Source of the DNA: Pandoraea terrigena
Lineage (GTDB): Bacteria > Pseudomonadota > Gammaproteobacteria > Burkholderiales > Burkholderiaceae
Direction: 5' to 3'
Length of the DNA: 64,000 bases
NCBI RefSeq assembly: GCF_902459705.1
Contig: NZ_CABPRU010000003.1
Coordinates: 124,001 to 188,000 of the forward strand
The notes beneath the pieces were generated by a model. It made no database searches. It was not told the DNA's origin and was given only the letters and a program-made list of their open reading frames with translations. The position numbers and the translations under genes were made by a program. Shown here piece after piece: positions 19,095 to 29,341 of this stretch (the first letter of the stretch is position 1; each line of letters begins with the position of its first letter).

Positions 19095-19874
19095 TCACAT
19101 GTCCTGGATTTCCTTGCCCAGCTTGCGCAGTTCCGCGGTATCGATCTTGCTCGCGCCGAGCGCTTCGAGATGCGCCCCAAGCTGGTTGAGCGCCGCCACC
19201 ATCACGTCGATCTTGTGCGCCTGATCGGTCGCGTTCTCGATCAGCCCGTGAATGGCAAGCGAGACAGGATCGTCGGCGTTGGGCGTAATGCCGTAGGCGG
19301 AGAATTCCGGCTTGCGCGCGTTGCCGCCGGGCTTGGCTTGCGCGTCCTCACGAGGGCTGTCGGGACGAATGATGCGCGCGGGACTGCCCACCGCCGTGCC
19401 ACCGGCGGGCACCGCCTTGACCACCACGGCATTCGAGCCGATCTTCGCCCCCTCACCCACCGTGAAGCCGCCGAGCACCTTGGCACCGGCGCCCACGATC
19501 ACGCCGGGCGCCAGTGTCGGGTGGCGCTTCGCACCGCGAGCAAGTGATGTGCCGCCAAGCGTGACACCCTGGTAAATCGTGCAGTCGTCGCCAATGACGG
19601 CCGTCTCGCCGATCACCACGCCCATGCCGTGGTCGATGAAGACGCGGCGGCCAAGCGTCGCGCCCGGATGGATTTCGATGCCGGTGAGAAAGCGTGCGCA
19701 TTGCGACACGTAGCGGCCCAGCCATTTGAAACCAGACGTCCAGCAGCCATGCGCAACCCGGTGCAGCATCACGGCATGCAGGCCGGGGTAGCACGTGAAG
19801 ACTTCCCAGTCGCTGCGGGCGGCGGGATCTTTCTGTCGAATGGCGGCGATATCTTCGCGAAGACGGGTGAACAT
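19095..19874 (-). CDS. cysE: Serine O-acetyltransferase
   Basis: Acetylates L-serine with acetyl-CoA to O-acetylserine, the first step of cysteine synthesis. 259 aa. An alpha-helical N-terminal region ([18 protein letters not shown]) precedes the left-handed beta-helix of hexapeptide repeats ([42 protein letters not shown], and so on). The C-terminal tail is longer than in E. coli and includes a 12-residue Asp/Pro/Lys-rich linker, then a short helical segment ending in [10 protein letters not shown] chose the ATG at 19874 since MFTRLREDI is the usual N-terminus; ATG at 19889 is in frame. trmJ lies 148 bases upstream on the same strand. Confidence 0.93.
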   Translation of the reverse strand: MFTRLREDIAAIRQKDPAARSDWEVFTCYPGLHAVMLHRVAHGCWTSGFKWLGRYVSQCARFLTGIEIHPGATLGRRVFIDHGMGVVIGETAVIGDDCTIYQGVTLGGTSLARGAKRHPTLAPGVIVGAGAKVLGGFTVGEGAKIGSNAVVVKAVPAGGTAVGSPARIIRPDSPREDAQAKPGGNARKPEFSAYGITPNADDPVSLAIHGLIENATDQAHKIDVMVAALNQLGAHLEALGASKIDTAELRKLGKEIQDM

Positions 19875-20022
19875 GAGTCTGAATTCCATCCTGTGGTGCG
19901 CGTCCGGCCGTTCTGGCGCGGATCGTCGTGGCGTTACCGGGGCACAGCGCCGGGCGTGAGCGGTGGACACGCTGCGCGCGGCTTGCGAAGTCGGCGCAAC
20001 AATCACGGTGAGCGGCGGGACG

Positions 20023-20841
20023 TCACCGCCGGATCTTCCGCTCCAGAATATGCTTTGCGATACCGCGCAGGATGTTGACCTCCTCACGATCCAGATGACT
20101 CTTGGCGAAGAGCCGGCGCAGGCGCGTCATGAGCTTCTTCGGATTCTCGGGGTCGAGAAAATCGAGATCGACGAGCGCGCGCTCCAGATGCGCGAGCATG
20201 CCTTCGACATCATCGCGTGTCGCGAGCGCGTCATGCGTGCCACCATCGAGGCCCGCCGGCGGCGCGACCGCCGCCGCGACGTGAGGCCCCTCGCCGCGCT
20301 CACGCGCCAGACAGGCCATGCGCACTTCGTAAGCGATCAACTGCACTGCCTGCGAGAGATTGAGCGAGCTGTATATCGGATTGGCCGGAATGTGGACGAG
20401 CGCATTGCAGCGCTCGACATCCCCATTCGACAAGCCCGTGCGCTCGCTGCCGAACACAAACGCCACCGACTCGCCCTGCCCCGCATGGTGCACGGCCATC
20501 GCGGCGCTCTCGCGCGGCTCGGCATTGGGCGGTCCGTACTCGCGCGAACGCGCCGACAAGGCGACTGCCCAACTCACGCCCTGCAACGCCGTGTCGAGAT
20601 CCGGCACGACCCACGCATTCGCCAGCACGTCATCGGCACCGCTCGCGAGCGCCACGGCGTCCGGCTCGCGCAACACGTCCGCCCCCGCACGCGGTGCGGC
20701 CAGCACCAACCGGCCGAACCCCATCGTCTTGATCGCACGGGCGGCCGACCCGACGTTGCCGGGATGGCTCGTCTCGTTGAGCACGAAACGCACTTGATCG
20801 AACAACGGTGACGCGGGACGGACAGCAGCAGACTGTGACAT
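20023..20841 (-). CDS. trmJ: tRNA (cytidine/uridine-2'-O-)-methyltransferase TrmJ
   Basis: SPOUT-family 2'-O-methyltransferase expected to modify position 32 of several tRNAs with SAM. 272 aa. Motifs: [31 protein letters not shown] at the N-terminus, [30 protein letters not shown] and [19 protein letters not shown], the three SPOUT knot motifs. The C-terminal helical extension ([45 protein letters not shown]) is typical of TrmJ. The ATG at 20841 opens directly into the catalytic domain. It is divergent from suhB. Confidence 0.94.
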   Translation of the reverse strand: MSQSAAVRPASPLFDQVRFVLNETSHPGNVGSAARAIKTMGFGRLVLAAPRAGADVLREPDAVALASGADDVLANAWVVPDLDTALQGVSWAVALSARSREYGPPNAEPRESAAMAVHHAGQGESVAFVFGSERTGLSNGDVERCNALVHIPANPIYSSLNLSQAVQLIAYEVRMACLARERGEGPHVAAAVAPPAGLDGGTHDALATRDDVEGMLAHLERALVDLDFLDPENPKKLMTRLRRLFAKSHLDREEVNILRGIAKHILERKIRR

Positions 20842-21275
20842 GAGGCAGTGAAGAGGCGTAGGAACAAAGCATGCGCAAGGCCGAAGCCCAATGCACGGGA
20901 ACGACGTCGGCACGCCATTCGGGCAGGACGGCCGTTCGGCGGCAAACGTCGCTATTTTGCCCTGAATCGGGAACGCTGCGGGCGGTCGTGACGACAACGC
21001 TCACCCGGCCCATTGATGTGCCGCGACAAAACGGCCCTGAAGCGACCACGAAGGCGCACATCGATGAAAAAGGGGCCAGGCGCATGCGCCGCAGCGCACA
21101 TGCTGCGTTTTTGCTAAAATACGCGTTTTCGTCCCTGCAAACGAGCCGCCACCCGGTGCGCGGCGCTTGCAGGGCATCGCTCTTGCTCAATTTGTTCGCT
21201 TTGTCTGCCATGCCTGACGGCCGGCCCAGAGGGGGTCGCGCGTACCGTCGGCAATGGCCTTAACAGGAATCTGTC
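20842..21275. other. Divergent intergenic region trmJ / suhB
   Basis: This 434-base gap separates two divergently transcribed genes. I see one promoter-like site for suhB (below) and no convincing gene. Open frames cross it but show no domain, no ribosome-binding site and unusual composition. The distance from the suhB -10 to its ATG (about 150 bases) leaves a long leader with no obvious hairpin. Confidence 0.5.
21112..21120 (+). promoter_or_regulatory. Extended -10 promoter candidate for suhB
   Basis: TGCTAAAAT (TG at 21112-21113, TAAAAT at 21115-21120) lies about 155 bases upstream of suhB. The -35 position is not recognisable, as is common with extended -10 promoters. It sits just past a run of T, in the only AT-rich patch of the gap. 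Confidence 0.45.
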
Positions 21276-22145
21276 ATGCAGCATCCCATGCTCAATATCG
21301 CGGTGAAGGCCGCGCGCCGCGCCGGCAACATCATCAGCCGCGCCTCTCTCGACATCGACACTGTCAAGGTCAGCAAAAAGCAGCACAATGACTTCGTGAC
21401 GGAAGTGGACAAAGCGGCTGAGCAAGCGATCATCGAAACCCTTCTGCAAGCCTATCCGGACCACGCCATCCTCGCCGAAGAATCGGGCGAAGCACACGGC
21501 AAGTCGGGTTCGGAATACCAGTGGATCATCGATCCGCTCGATGGCACCACCAATTTCATTCACGGCCTGCAATACTATTGCACGTCGGTTGCCCTCGCCC
21601 ACAAGGGCATCGTCTCGCAAGCCGTGATCTACGATCCGACCCGCAACGAGCTGTTCACCGCCTCGCGTGGCCGTGGCGCCTTCCTCGACGGCAAGCGCAT
21701 CCGCGTGTCGCGCCGTGATCGGCTGGCCGATGGCCTGATCGGTACCGGCTTCCCGTTCCGCGATCTGCAAGGCGTTGAGAACTATCTGAAGATGTTCGGC
21801 ACGATGACCGAGCATTGCGCGGGCATCCGCCGTCCGGGCGCTGCGGCACTCGATCTGGCCAACGTCGCGGCCGGCCGCATGGACGGCTTCTTCGAGCAGG
21901 GCCTGAACGCGTGGGACATGGCCGCCGGCAGCCTGCTGATTACCGAAGCCGGCGGTCTGGTCGGCAACTATACCGGCGAATCGAACTTCCTGTTCGAAGG
22001 CGAAGTCCTCGCGGGCAACCCGAAGATCTACGCGCAAATGGTCAAGCTGCTCGAAGGCTATTCGCGCGCCAAGCGCCCGGCGTCACCGGCCAAGGCCAGC
22101 GCCGCCACCGCGGCTGCCTCGTCGGCAGGCCACCTGCCGTCGTAA
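21276..22145 (+). CDS. suhB: Inositol monophosphatase family protein SuhB
   Basis: Mg-dependent inositol-1-phosphatase; in E. coli SuhB also binds RNA polymerase/Nus factors for rRNA antitermination. 289 aa. Metal motifs: [26 protein letters not shown] (the signature) and [19 protein letters not shown]. The last 30 residues ([20 protein letters not shown]) are an Ala/Ser/Lys-rich tail beyond the usual end of the family. It is monocistronic, ending at a bidirectional terminator shared with gltX. Confidence 0.95.
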   Translation: MQHPMLNIAVKAARRAGNIISRASLDIDTVKVSKKQHNDFVTEVDKAAEQAIIETLLQAYPDHAILAEESGEAHGKSGSEYQWIIDPLDGTTNFIHGLQYYCTSVALAHKGIVSQAVIYDPTRNELFTASRGRGAFLDGKRIRVSRRDRLADGLIGTGFPFRDLQGVENYLKMFGTMTEHCAGIRRPGAAALDLANVAAGRMDGFFEQGLNAWDMAAGSLLITEAGGLVGNYTGESNFLFEGEVLAGNPKIYAQMVKLLEGYSRAKRPASPAKASAATAAASSAGHLPS

Positions 22146-22193
22146 GGCCTGCGCAGGGGCGTTGAACGCCATCGCGTCCCGCGTAAAAAGAAA

Positions 22194-22226
22194 CCCCGGC
22201 GATGCTTGCGCATCCCGGGGTTTTTT
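22194..22226. terminator. Bidirectional intrinsic terminator between suhB and gltX
   Basis: Nested stem CCCCGG/CCGGGG with inner GATGC/GCATC around a TTGC loop. Six T residues follow on the plus strand and a run of A precedes it on the left, so it can end transcription of both suhB (plus) and gltX (minus). Confidence 0.88.
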
Positions 22227-22276
22227 GTCGTTCGGCGCCGCCGCAGGCGGCCCCGAACGACCTCACACGTCGTACC

Positions 22277-23668
22277 TCACGCGCCCAGGCGTGCCAGCAC
22301 CGTGTCGCGGCCCAGCAGTTCGAGCACGGCGTCGATGGCCGGCGTGTGCGTCGTGCCGACCACGAGCAGACGCACCGGCATCGCGAGCTGCGGCATCTTC
22401 ATGCCATGCTGGGCGAGCGTGGCCTTGAACGCCGGCGAGATGGCCGCCTTCGTCCACTCGGGCAGCGCCGCCAATGCCGCGCCGAGGTCCTTCACCGCCG
22501 CGCGTGCGGTGTCGGTCATGTGCTGGGCCACATCGGCGTCCGACGGCACGGGCTTGCGGTAGAACATCTCCGCGCTCGCCGCGATGTCCTTGATCGTGTT
22601 CGCCCGGTCCTTGAACAGCGCAACCACTCCGGCCAGCGATGGACCGCCTTCGATCGACACGCCCGCCTTCTGCAGGAACGACTCGGTCAGCCCGGCCAGG
22701 CGATCGTTATCCGCCTGCTTCAGGTACTGGTTGTTCATCCACAGCAGCTTTTCGGGGTTGTGCTGTGCGGGCGACTTGCCAAGATGATCGAGATCGAACC
22801 ACGTCACGAACTGCTCGCGCGAGAACACTTCGGCGTCGCCATGCGCCCAGCCCAGACGTGCCAGATAGTTCACGACCGCCTCGGGCAGGAAGCCCTCATC
22901 GCGATACTGGACCACGCTCATGGCGCCGTTGCGCTTGGACATCTTTTCGCCCTGGTCGTTGAGCACCGTGGGCAGGTGAGCGTAGATCGGCGGCTGCTTG
23001 CCGAGCGCTTCGAAGATATTGATCTGACGCGGCGTATTGTTCACGTGGTCGTCACCGCGAATCACGTGCGTGATGTCCATGTCGATGTCGTCGACGACGA
23101 CACAGAAGTTGTACGTCGGCGTACCGTCCGGGCGCGCGATCACGAGATCGTCGAGTTCTTCGTTCGATATCTCGATGCGGCCCTTGACGGCGTCTTCCCA
23201 CACCACGCTGCCGGCGAGCGGGTTCTTGAAGCGCAGCACCGGTTGCACGCCGGCCGGCGGCTCGGGCAGCACCTTGCCCGGCTCCGGACGCCAGCGCCCG
23301 TCGTAACGCGGCTTTTCACCGCGCGCGCGCTGCTCCTCGCGTAGCGCGTCGAGGGCTTCCACGCTCATGTAGCACGGATAAACATGACCGGCGGCCTTCA
23401 GTTGCTCGAGCACTTCGCGATAGCGATCCATGCGCTGCATCTGGTAGAACGGGCCTTCGTCGTAATCGAGGCCAAGCCATTCCATGCCTTCGAGAATGAC
23501 CTGCACGGCTTCCGGGGTCGAGCGCTCGAGATCGGTGTCTTCGATGCGCAACACGAACGCGCCGTGATTGTGACGCGCGAAGGCCCACGGATAGAGAGCG
23601 GAACGAATGTTGCCCAGATGAATGAAGCCGGTCGGGCTAGGCGCAAAGCGGGTGCGGACAGTGGTCAT
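22277..23668 (-). CDS. gltX: Glutamyl-tRNA synthetase
   Basis: Charges tRNA-Glu (and possibly tRNA-Gln, if GatCAB is present elsewhere) with glutamate. 463 aa class I synthetase. The HIGH-type motif is in [15 protein letters not shown] (HLGN, residues 17-20), followed by the Glu-specific [13 protein letters not shown]; the KMSKS-type motif is [12 protein letters not shown] chose the ATG at 23668 because it begins [14 protein letters not shown]; an ATG at 23686 is in frame but adds atypical residues. The leader upstream is unusual: a promoter with extended -10, a terminator-like hairpin and a small upstream ORF whose stop overlaps this start. Confidence 0.96.
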   Translation of the reverse strand: MTTVRTRFAPSPTGFIHLGNIRSALYPWAFARHNHGAFVLRIEDTDLERSTPEAVQVILEGMEWLGLDYDEGPFYQMQRMDRYREVLEQLKAAGHVYPCYMSVEALDALREEQRARGEKPRYDGRWRPEPGKVLPEPPAGVQPVLRFKNPLAGSVVWEDAVKGRIEISNEELDDLVIARPDGTPTYNFCVVVDDIDMDITHVIRGDDHVNNTPRQINIFEALGKQPPIYAHLPTVLNDQGEKMSKRNGAMSVVQYRDEGFLPEAVVNYLARLGWAHGDAEVFSREQFVTWFDLDHLGKSPAQHNPEKLLWMNNQYLKQADNDRLAGLTESFLQKAGVSIEGGPSLAGVVALFKDRANTIKDIAASAEMFYRKPVPSDADVAQHMTDTARAAVKDLGAALAALPEWTKAAISPAFKATLAQHGMKMPQLAMPVRLLVVGTTHTPAIDAVLELLGRDTVLARLGA

Positions 23669-23748
23669 GGTTTGGCGTGGGTGCATCGCGTCGGCGACAA
23701 ACAAAAACGCCCGCGGCGGAGGGTCTCGCGCAGGCGGGTCGCCAACAT
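23665..23748 (-). CDS. Possible 27-codon leader ORF upstream of gltX
   Basis: An ATG at 23748, a few bases after the predicted transcription start, opens a 27-residue frame rich in arginine ([14 protein letters not shown] then FCLSPT and so on). Its TGA stop overlaps the gltX ATG (CCATGACC). It reads through the terminator-like hairpin and its T-run. There is no ribosome-binding site, so translation would have to be leaderless. Only one Glu codon occurs, so it is not a classical glutamate leader peptide. It may be chance. Confidence 0.25.
   Translation of the reverse strand: MLATRLRETLRRGRFCLSPTRCTHAKP
23698..23743 (-). terminator. Terminator-like hairpin in the gltX leader (attenuator candidate)
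   Basis: On the minus strand a GC-rich stem (CG-A-CCCGC with GCGGGCG, one bulged A, about 18-base loop) is followed by TTTTTGTTTG and lies between the predicted gltX promoter and its ATG. The outer bases GGCGAC (23743-23738) can also pair with GTCGCC (23698-23693) after the T-run, giving an alternative fold. No minus-strand gene lies upstream for it to terminate, so attenuation of gltX is the natural reading. Confidence 0.5.
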
Positions 23749-23760
23749 TCGGAAGCTGGC

Positions 23761-23769
23761 ATTATATCA
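23761..23769 (-). promoter_or_regulatory. Extended -10 promoter of gltX
   Basis: TGATATAAT on the minus strand: a consensus TATAAT (23766-23761) with an upstream TG. The -35 at 17 bases is weak. Transcription would begin near 23754, giving an 86-base leader to gltX. Confidence 0.65.
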
Positions 23770-23882
23770 GCCACGTGGGTGCACTCACTGAGAACCTGAG
23801 GTCATCCCCCTTTGCGCACCGCTTCGCGGAACGATGATAACGTCTGATACCTCGCCGTTTGCCAACGATGCATCACTCACTC

Positions 23883-24659
23883 ATGTCCACCCCGATCCTC
23901 GAACTGCGCGAGTACCGCCCGACCGAAAGCACCGAGACCCACGACTTTCATCAGGTCGTGATCGGGCTGTCCGGGCACATGTCGATGGCGCTGGAGGGCA
24001 ACGCGACGCATTACGGCCGCGTGGGCGCGCGCAACGGCGTCGTGATTCCGGCGGGCGTGCGACATGACTATCGCGGCGACGGTCCCAACCGGCAGGTCGT
24101 GCTGGATGTGCCGCCGCGCCTGGCGGTGACGACGGGCTCGCAGCGGGCGTTCGCGCACGAGGCATTCTTCGCGCTCGACGCGAACCTGCTGGCACTGGCC
24201 CGGCGCGTGAGCGCGCGCGGCAACGGCGAACGCCCCCCGGGTGCGGACGATCCTGTCGTGCGCGAGTGGCTGGGCGCCCTCACCGCGCGTCTGGCACCGA
24301 CGCGTCCCGCACAGCGCCGCGTGCGGCTGGACCTCGCGCGCATCGACGCCCGACTGCGCGCTGCCCTGGCGACGCCACCGGATACGACGACACTGGCCCG
24401 CGAGGCCGGGATGAGCGTACGCCATTTTCACGATGCCTTCGTCGCGATCACCGGCGAGACGGCTCACCGGCACCTGATGCGTCTACGGCTGGCGCGCGCG
24501 GCCATGTTGCTGAGCGCCAGCGATGCGACGCTCGCCGACATCGCCCTGGATGTCGGTTTCAACGATCAAAGCGCCCTGACACATGCGTTTCGCCAGCACT
24601 ACGGCCAGACGCCCGCGGCTTGGCGACGAGAACGCCATGCCTGCGGCACCCCGGGCTGA
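23883..24659 (+). CDS. AraC family transcriptional regulator
   Basis: 258-aa DNA-binding regulator. The N-terminal half is a small cupin-like sensor (HDFHQVVIGLSGHMSMALEGN, VVIPAGVRHDYRGDG). The C-terminal AraC domain holds two helix-turn-helix units, around TLAREAGMSVRHFHDAFVAITGETAHRHLMRLRLARAA and ATLADIALDVGFNDQSALTHAFRQHYGQTPAAWRRE. Its effector is unknown. I used the ATG at 23883 (MSTPILELREY); ATG at 23868 is equally possible since neither has a clear ribosome-binding site. It is divergent from gltX and lies 205 bases before the EptA-like gene, which it may control. Confidence 0.87.
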   Translation: MSTPILELREYRPTESTETHDFHQVVIGLSGHMSMALEGNATHYGRVGARNGVVIPAGVRHDYRGDGPNRQVVLDVPPRLAVTTGSQRAFAHEAFFALDANLLALARRVSARGNGERPPGADDPVVREWLGALTARLAPTRPAQRRVRLDLARIDARLRAALATPPDTTTLAREAGMSVRHFHDAFVAITGETAHRHLMRLRLARAAMLLSASDATLADIALDVGFNDQSALTHAFRQHYGQTPAAWRRERHACGTPG

Positions 24660-24864
24660 GCCGATCGGAATACACCAAATACCGAATGGAATTCGCCCAA
24701 AAAAATTCGTGCTCACGACACCAATCTCCCAATCTCTGGTCGAATTGCGGCGCTGACCGACGCCAGGCGCTATGCCGCATGCCCACGCAACCGGGCCCGG
24801 CAGCGCTCGAGCGACCATCGACAGGCACGCAACGACGTGTGCGACGCATTGGGAGACAAGTACC

Positions 24865-26475
24865 TTGACATCAATTCTCTACCGCATGTCCATCGGACTG
24901 GGCGGGCTGGTCCTGTTCTGGGCATTCGGCATGCTCAGTGCCAACGAGCTCGGCAAGAGCGCGGCGCTCATGGCGACGGCCCTGCCCGGACTCACGGGCC
25001 TATGCCTGATGCTGCGCGCACGCTCCGCATGGCTGAGCGCGACGACGCTCGGCATCATTGCCATCTTCTTTCTCGATGCGGCCACCAAAGGGTTCCTGCG
25101 CGATTACTTCGGTCTGCGCCCGAACCACCTGCTGGTTTTGCAAGCGGTGTTCAACACGAACCCATCGGAAGCCGGCGAGTTCTTCCGCCACCACTGGCGT
25201 GACCTTGCCGAGGCGAGTGGTGTCTTCGCCGGGCTGATGTCGCTGGTCGTCCTGCTCGAGCGCCGTCTGTCGCGCTCGGAGGCCGCGAGCGCCCCGCCGC
25301 CGATGCGACGGCGCAGCAAGTTCGCCGTGGCCTTCATGCTCACGGGCTTTCTCGCGTTGCATCTGAATCCGACGATGGCCAAGGAAAACCCGCTGCTCTA
25401 CTGGCCGATGCGCTATCTCGACTACCAGCGACAGCTCGCGTACGCCGAAACGCTGCAACATGCCCTAGAACGCAACATGGCGCAACGCACCGACTGGCGC
25501 GTTCAGTATCACGGGCCAGCGCGCAAGACCGTCGTGTGGGTGATCGGCGAGAGCCTGAACCGCAACAACATGTCGCTCTACGGCTACGCGCGCAACACCA
25601 CGCCGATGCTCGACTCGCTGCGCGGCGAACTCACCGTCTTCCGCGACGTGGTGTCGTCCGAACCCGCGACGATGGCGTCGCTCATGAAGATGCTCACACC
25701 GGCGAGCCTCGCAGATCCCAACGCCTGGATGCGGCAGCCCGATCTCGTCATGCTCGCCAAGGAGGCCGGGTATCGCACCTACTGGATCTCGAACCAGGTG
25801 CCCAACGACGGCTGGCTGGGACTCGTTGCCAATCGTGCCGACGAACGCGTCTTCATCAACAAGGGATCCGGGCGCGGCGAGAACAATGTCGACGGCAACC
25901 TGCTCCCGGCCGTCGACACCGCCCTCGCGAGCGATGCCCCCCGCAAGCTCATCGTCGTGCACTTGCTGGGCGCCCACCCCACCTACGATATGCGCTACCC
26001 GGGGACGTTCGCGCGCTTCGACAATGCCGACGATGCCGTCATGCGCGACCTCGCGGCGCAAGGGCGCTCGCCCTGGGTTCGCCGTCTGCGCAACGAGTAC
26101 GACAACGCGGTCGCCTACAACGATTACGTGGTCGCCAGCCTGATCCGCAAGACAATGTCGGCCACGGCGGCATCCGACGCCAGCGTGCTGTTCAGTTCCG
26201 ACCACGCCCAGGAAGTGGGTCACACGCGCAATCACACGGGGCAGTCCGTCGCCGATGCATCCGGCTATGAAATCCCGATGCTGGTTTGGACGCACGACGC
26301 GATCGACGCGCGCAAACGCGCCACGCTCGAATCCCGCCCCTATCAAACCGACCAGCTCGACCACACCCTGCTCGGCCTGCTCGACATCGATACGGCTTAC
26401 TACAACGCGTCGCACGACGTGCTCAGCGATGCGTTTTCCCCCGCACCGCGCAGCATCAACGGACAGGCCTATTGA
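24865..26475 (+). CDS. Phosphoethanolamine transferase-like membrane sulfatase-fold protein
   Basis: Inner-membrane protein of the EptA/CptA/OpgE family, which transfers phosphoethanolamine from phosphatidylethanolamine to lipid A or LPS core on the periplasmic side. 536 aa. Five predicted membrane helices occupy about residues 10-165 and a periplasmic sulfatase-fold domain follows. The active-site motif is IGESLNRNNMSLYGY: Glu229 and Ser230 align with the metal Glu and the nucleophile Thr of EptA/MCR, so the nucleophile would be serine. The second metal motif is SSDHAQEVGH (Asp446, His447). TTG at 24865 is the best start because GGAG lies nine bases before it; ATG at 24886 would begin inside helix 1. 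Substrate unknown; lipid A or core modification is inferred. Confidence 0.78.
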   Translation: MTSILYRMSIGLGGLVLFWAFGMLSANELGKSAALMATALPGLTGLCLMLRARSAWLSATTLGIIAIFFLDAATKGFLRDYFGLRPNHLLVLQAVFNTNPSEAGEFFRHHWRDLAEASGVFAGLMSLVVLLERRLSRSEAASAPPPMRRRSKFAVAFMLTGFLALHLNPTMAKENPLLYWPMRYLDYQRQLAYAETLQHALERNMAQRTDWRVQYHGPARKTVVWVIGESLNRNNMSLYGYARNTTPMLDSLRGELTVFRDVVSSEPATMASLMKMLTPASLADPNAWMRQPDLVMLAKEAGYRTYWISNQVPNDGWLGLVANRADERVFINKGSGRGENNVDGNLLPAVDTALASDAPRKLIVVHLLGAHPTYDMRYPGTFARFDNADDAVMRDLAAQGRSPWVRRLRNEYDNAVAYNDYVVASLIRKTMSATAASDASVLFSSDHAQEVGHTRNHTGQSVADASGYEIPMLVWTHDAIDARKRATLESRPYQTDQLDHTLLGLLDIDTAYYNASHDVLSDAFSPAPRSINGQAY

Positions 26476-26503
26476 TACGGCGCCGGACGACGGCACGACA
26501 AAA

Positions 26504-26531
26504 AAGCCGATGCGACTTCTCGCATCGGCTT
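26504..26531. terminator. Bidirectional terminator between the EptA-like gene and the aldehyde dehydrogenase gene
   Basis: Perfect 12-bp stem (AAGCCGATGCGA and complement) with a CTTC loop. Read on the minus strand it is followed by a run of T (from AAAAAA at the left), so it is strongest for the minus-strand dehydrogenase gene and can also serve the plus-strand gene. Confidence 0.85.
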
Positions 26532-26585
26532 GCTAACTACTTCTTGCGTGCTCCCGGCCCGCCTCCTACCACGGGCGGGGGCGCG

Positions 26586-28019
26586 TCAGACGTCCAGACG
26601 CGACACGAACTTCGGCTGCAGGTACGCTTCGAGCGCTTCCGGGCCGCCTTCCGAACCATAACCGCTGTCCTTCACGCCGCCGAACGGCACTTCCGGCAGC
26701 GCCAGCCCCGAATGGTTGATCGTCAGCATGCCGGTCTCGACCCGCGCCGCAAGGCGATGCGCCGTGCCTTGCGACGCTGTGTACGCATACGCGGCCAGGC
26801 CGTAAGGCAGACGGTTCGCTTCGGCGATGGCTTCGTCTTCCGTGTCGAACGGGTTGATGATCGCCACCGGGCCGAACGGCTCTTCGTGCATGATCTTCGC
26901 GCTCATCGGCACGTTGCACAACACCGTCGGCGCGTAGAAGTAACCGCCTTGCGCCGCACGCTTGCCGCCCGTCTTGAGTTGAGCGCCCTGGGCGACGGCA
27001 TCCTCGACGATCGCGCTGATCGCCTCGAAACGCTTGCCATTGACCAGCGGCCCCATCGTCGTCTCCGGATCCAGTCCGTTGCCCACGCGCACCGCTTCGG
27101 CGGCCTTCACGAAGGCGTCGACGAACTGATCGTACACGCCACGCTGCACGAGGAAACGCGTCGGCGCGATACACACCTGGCCGGCGTTGCGGAACTTGCC
27201 TGCGGCAAGATTACGCACTGCGGCGGCGATATCGGCATCGTTGAAAATCAGCACCGGCGCATGCCCGCCGAGTTCCATCGTCAGGCGCTTCATGTGCAGG
27301 CCGGCCATCGCCGCCAGTTGCTTGCCCACCGGCGTAGAGCCCGTGAACGACACCTTGCGGATCGTCGGATGCGGAATCAGGTACGACGAGATTTCGGCAG
27401 GCACGCCATACACGAGGTTGAGAACACCATCGGGCAACCCGGCGTCGGCGAAGGCACGAATCAGCCCCGCCGGAGACGCGGGTGTTTCTTCCGGGGCCTT
27501 GACGATCACCGAGCAACCGGCGGCCAACGCGGCCGAGACCTTGCGCACCACCTGATTGACCGGGAAGTTCCATGGCGTGAACGCCGCGACCGGGCCAACC
27601 GGCGACGGAATCACCATCTGGTAGACGTTTGGCACGCGAGCCGGCACCAGGCGGCCGTAGGCGCGCTTGCCCTCTTCCGCGAAGAATTCGATGACGTCGG
27701 CCGCGGAGAGCAGTTCGCCCTTGGCCTCGCCGATCGGCTTGCCCTGCTCCATCGTCATCTGACGTGCGATGTCGCCGACGCGCTCACGCAGCAGGCCGGC
27801 TGCCTTGCGCATGAGCTTGGCGCGCTCGAACGGCGCGACTTCGCGCCACTTGGCAAAACCGGCTTCAGCCGCGGCCAGCGCCGCGTCCAGATCCGGCTGG
27901 GTCGCGCGCGCGACGGTTCCGAGGGTCTCGCCAGTGGCCGGGTTTTCGATCGGCAGCGTAAGGCCTTCCGCACCCGCCTTCCACTGCCCGTTAATGAAAA
28001 GTTCTACGTTGTGCGACAT
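26586..28019 (-). CDS. Succinate-semialdehyde dehydrogenase-like aldehyde dehydrogenase
   Basis: NAD(P)-dependent oxidation of an aldehyde to a carboxylate; cytoplasmic. 477 aa. The aldehyde dehydrogenase superfamily residues are present: Asn in [11 protein letters not shown], Glu in [12 protein letters not shown], the catalytic Cys in [11 protein letters not shown], and [13 protein letters not shown]. It looks closest to the GabD / succinate-semialdehyde (or alpha-ketoglutarate-semialdehyde) dehydrogenases, but the substrate cannot be decided from sequence alone. The ATG at 28019 begins [13 protein letters not shown]. It lies 237 bases after hisC on the same strand and ends at a terminator. 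Confidence 0.88.
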   Translation of the reverse strand: MSHNVELFINGQWKAGAEGLTLPIENPATGETLGTVARATQPDLDAALAAAEAGFAKWREVAPFERAKLMRKAAGLLRERVGDIARQMTMEQGKPIGEAKGELLSAADVIEFFAEEGKRAYGRLVPARVPNVYQMVIPSPVGPVAAFTPWNFPVNQVVRKVSAALAAGCSVIVKAPEETPASPAGLIRAFADAGLPDGVLNLVYGVPAEISSYLIPHPTIRKVSFTGSTPVGKQLAAMAGLHMKRLTMELGGHAPVLIFNDADIAAAVRNLAAGKFRNAGQVCIAPTRFLVQRGVYDQFVDAFVKAAEAVRVGNGLDPETTMGPLVNGKRFEAISAIVEDAVAQGAQLKTGGKRAAQGGYFYAPTVLCNVPMSAKIMHEEPFGPVAIINPFDTEDEAIAEANRLPYGLAAYAYTASQGTAHRLAARVETGMLTINHSGLALPEVPFGGVKDSGYGSEGGPEALEAYLQPKFVSRLDV

Positions 28020-28256
28020 GCTGAAGTCTCCGGTTGGCAACACGCCCAACAGCATAACGCAGGCAGCGGATTCCTGTTGCCCGCCCACCGTGGTCGAGCG
28101 GGTTGGCGTTCCGACGCCCCCGGGACATCTCATCACATGAAATCAAAAGGGCCGGCAGCCCGGGAAACGTTCCACGTCCCCACGCCGCCAGCCCCCATGT
28201 CATCGGCCATCCCGCACCGGTCGTCTCGCCAGATAGTGAAACGCCCGCAAGACGCG

Positions 28257-29327
28257 TCAGTTCGCCAGAATTTCCCTCAACGCGTCCGTGAACGCAACGC
28301 ACTCCGCCTCGGTGCCGACCGTGATGCGAAGAAACTGGGCCACGCGCGCCTGCTTGAAGTGGCGCACGATGATCGAGCGCTCACGCAGCGCCGCCGCCAG
28401 TTGGGCCGCGTCGTGCGATGGATGGCGTGCGAACACGAAGTTCGCCGCTGACGGCAGCACCTCGAAGCCGAGCGCCGTCAGACGTGTCACCAGCGCCTCG
28501 CGGCTCGCGATCACCGCCCGACGCGTCTCGTCGAAATACGCCTCGTCCTCGATCGCAGCCACGCCGGCCGCTTGCGCGAGACGGTCGAGCGGGTACGAGT
28601 TGAAGCTGTTCTTCACGCGCTCGAGCGCTTCGATCAGATCCGGATGCCCGATGGCAAAACCCAGACGCAGTCCCGCCAGCGAGCGCGACTTCGAGAGCGT
28701 CTGTACCACGAGCAGGTTCGGATACTTGGCGATCAGCCCTGCGGCGCTCTCGCCGCCGAAGTCGATGTAGGCCTCGTCGATCACGACCACCGAATCCGGG
28801 TTCCCCGCCAGCAGGCGCTCGACCTCGCCACCGGCCAGCATGCGACCTGTCGGCGCATTCGGATTCGGGAAGATGATGCCGCCGTTCGGCTTGAGGTAGT
28901 CGTCGACGCGAATCTCGAACGTGTCCGTCAGCGGCACGTTCTCGAACGCCACGCCGTACAGTCCGCAGTACACCGGGTAGAAGCTGTAGGTGATGTCCGG
29001 AAACAGAATCGGCTTGTCGTGCTTCAGCAATCCCTGAAACACGTTCGCCAGCACTTCGTCGGACCCATTGCCCACATGCACGTTGGCCACTTCCAGACCG
29101 AACCGCGTGGCGATGGCCTGCTTGAAGCGACGGGCGTCGGGATCCGGGTACCGCTTGAGCGCGTCGGCATCGCCGCCGAGCGCCTCGCGAATAGCGGCGA
29201 GCACGCGCGGCGACGGACCGTACGGGTTCTCATTGGTATTGAGCTTGATGAGACGCTGCATCTGCGGCTGCTCACCGGGCACATAGGGCGTCAGATCGGC
29301 AACGCCCGCGCTCCAGAATCGACTCAT
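28257..29327 (-). CDS. hisC: Histidinol-phosphate aminotransferase
   Basis: PLP-dependent aminotransferase converting imidazole acetol phosphate to histidinol phosphate in histidine synthesis; HisC enzymes may also transaminate aromatic keto acids. 356 aa. Motifs: [15 protein letters not shown] near the N-terminus, [24 protein letters not shown] and the PLP-lysine segment [20 protein letters not shown]. The ATG at 29327 begins [20 protein letters not shown], 14 bases after the metZ stop, so it is cotranscribed with metZ. It sits outside any his operon in this window, so it may be a second hisC paralogue serving another transamination. Confidence 0.93.
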   Translation of the reverse strand: MSRFWSAGVADLTPYVPGEQPQMQRLIKLNTNENPYGPSPRVLAAIREALGGDADALKRYPDPDARRFKQAIATRFGLEVANVHVGNGSDEVLANVFQGLLKHDKPILFPDITYSFYPVYCGLYGVAFENVPLTDTFEIRVDDYLKPNGGIIFPNPNAPTGRMLAGGEVERLLAGNPDSVVVIDEAYIDFGGESAAGLIAKYPNLLVVQTLSKSRSLAGLRLGFAIGHPDLIEALERVKNSFNSYPLDRLAQAAGVAAIEDEAYFDETRRAVIASREALVTRLTALGFEVLPSAANFVFARHPSHDAAQLAAALRERSIIVRHFKQARVAQFLRITVGTEAECVAFTDALREILAN

Positions 29328-29341
29328 GACGGCCACTCCGC

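Noticed and set aside
20871-21263. 130-codon plus-strand frame before suhB
   Set aside because: It overlaps the suhB promoter region, is Arg/Ala-rich, has no domain or ribosome-binding site, and ends just before suhB.
22277-23668. Damaged KMSKS in GltX because it reads KMSKR
   Set aside because: Many bacterial glutamyl-tRNA synthetases, including E. coli (KLSKR), end this motif in Arg. It is normal.
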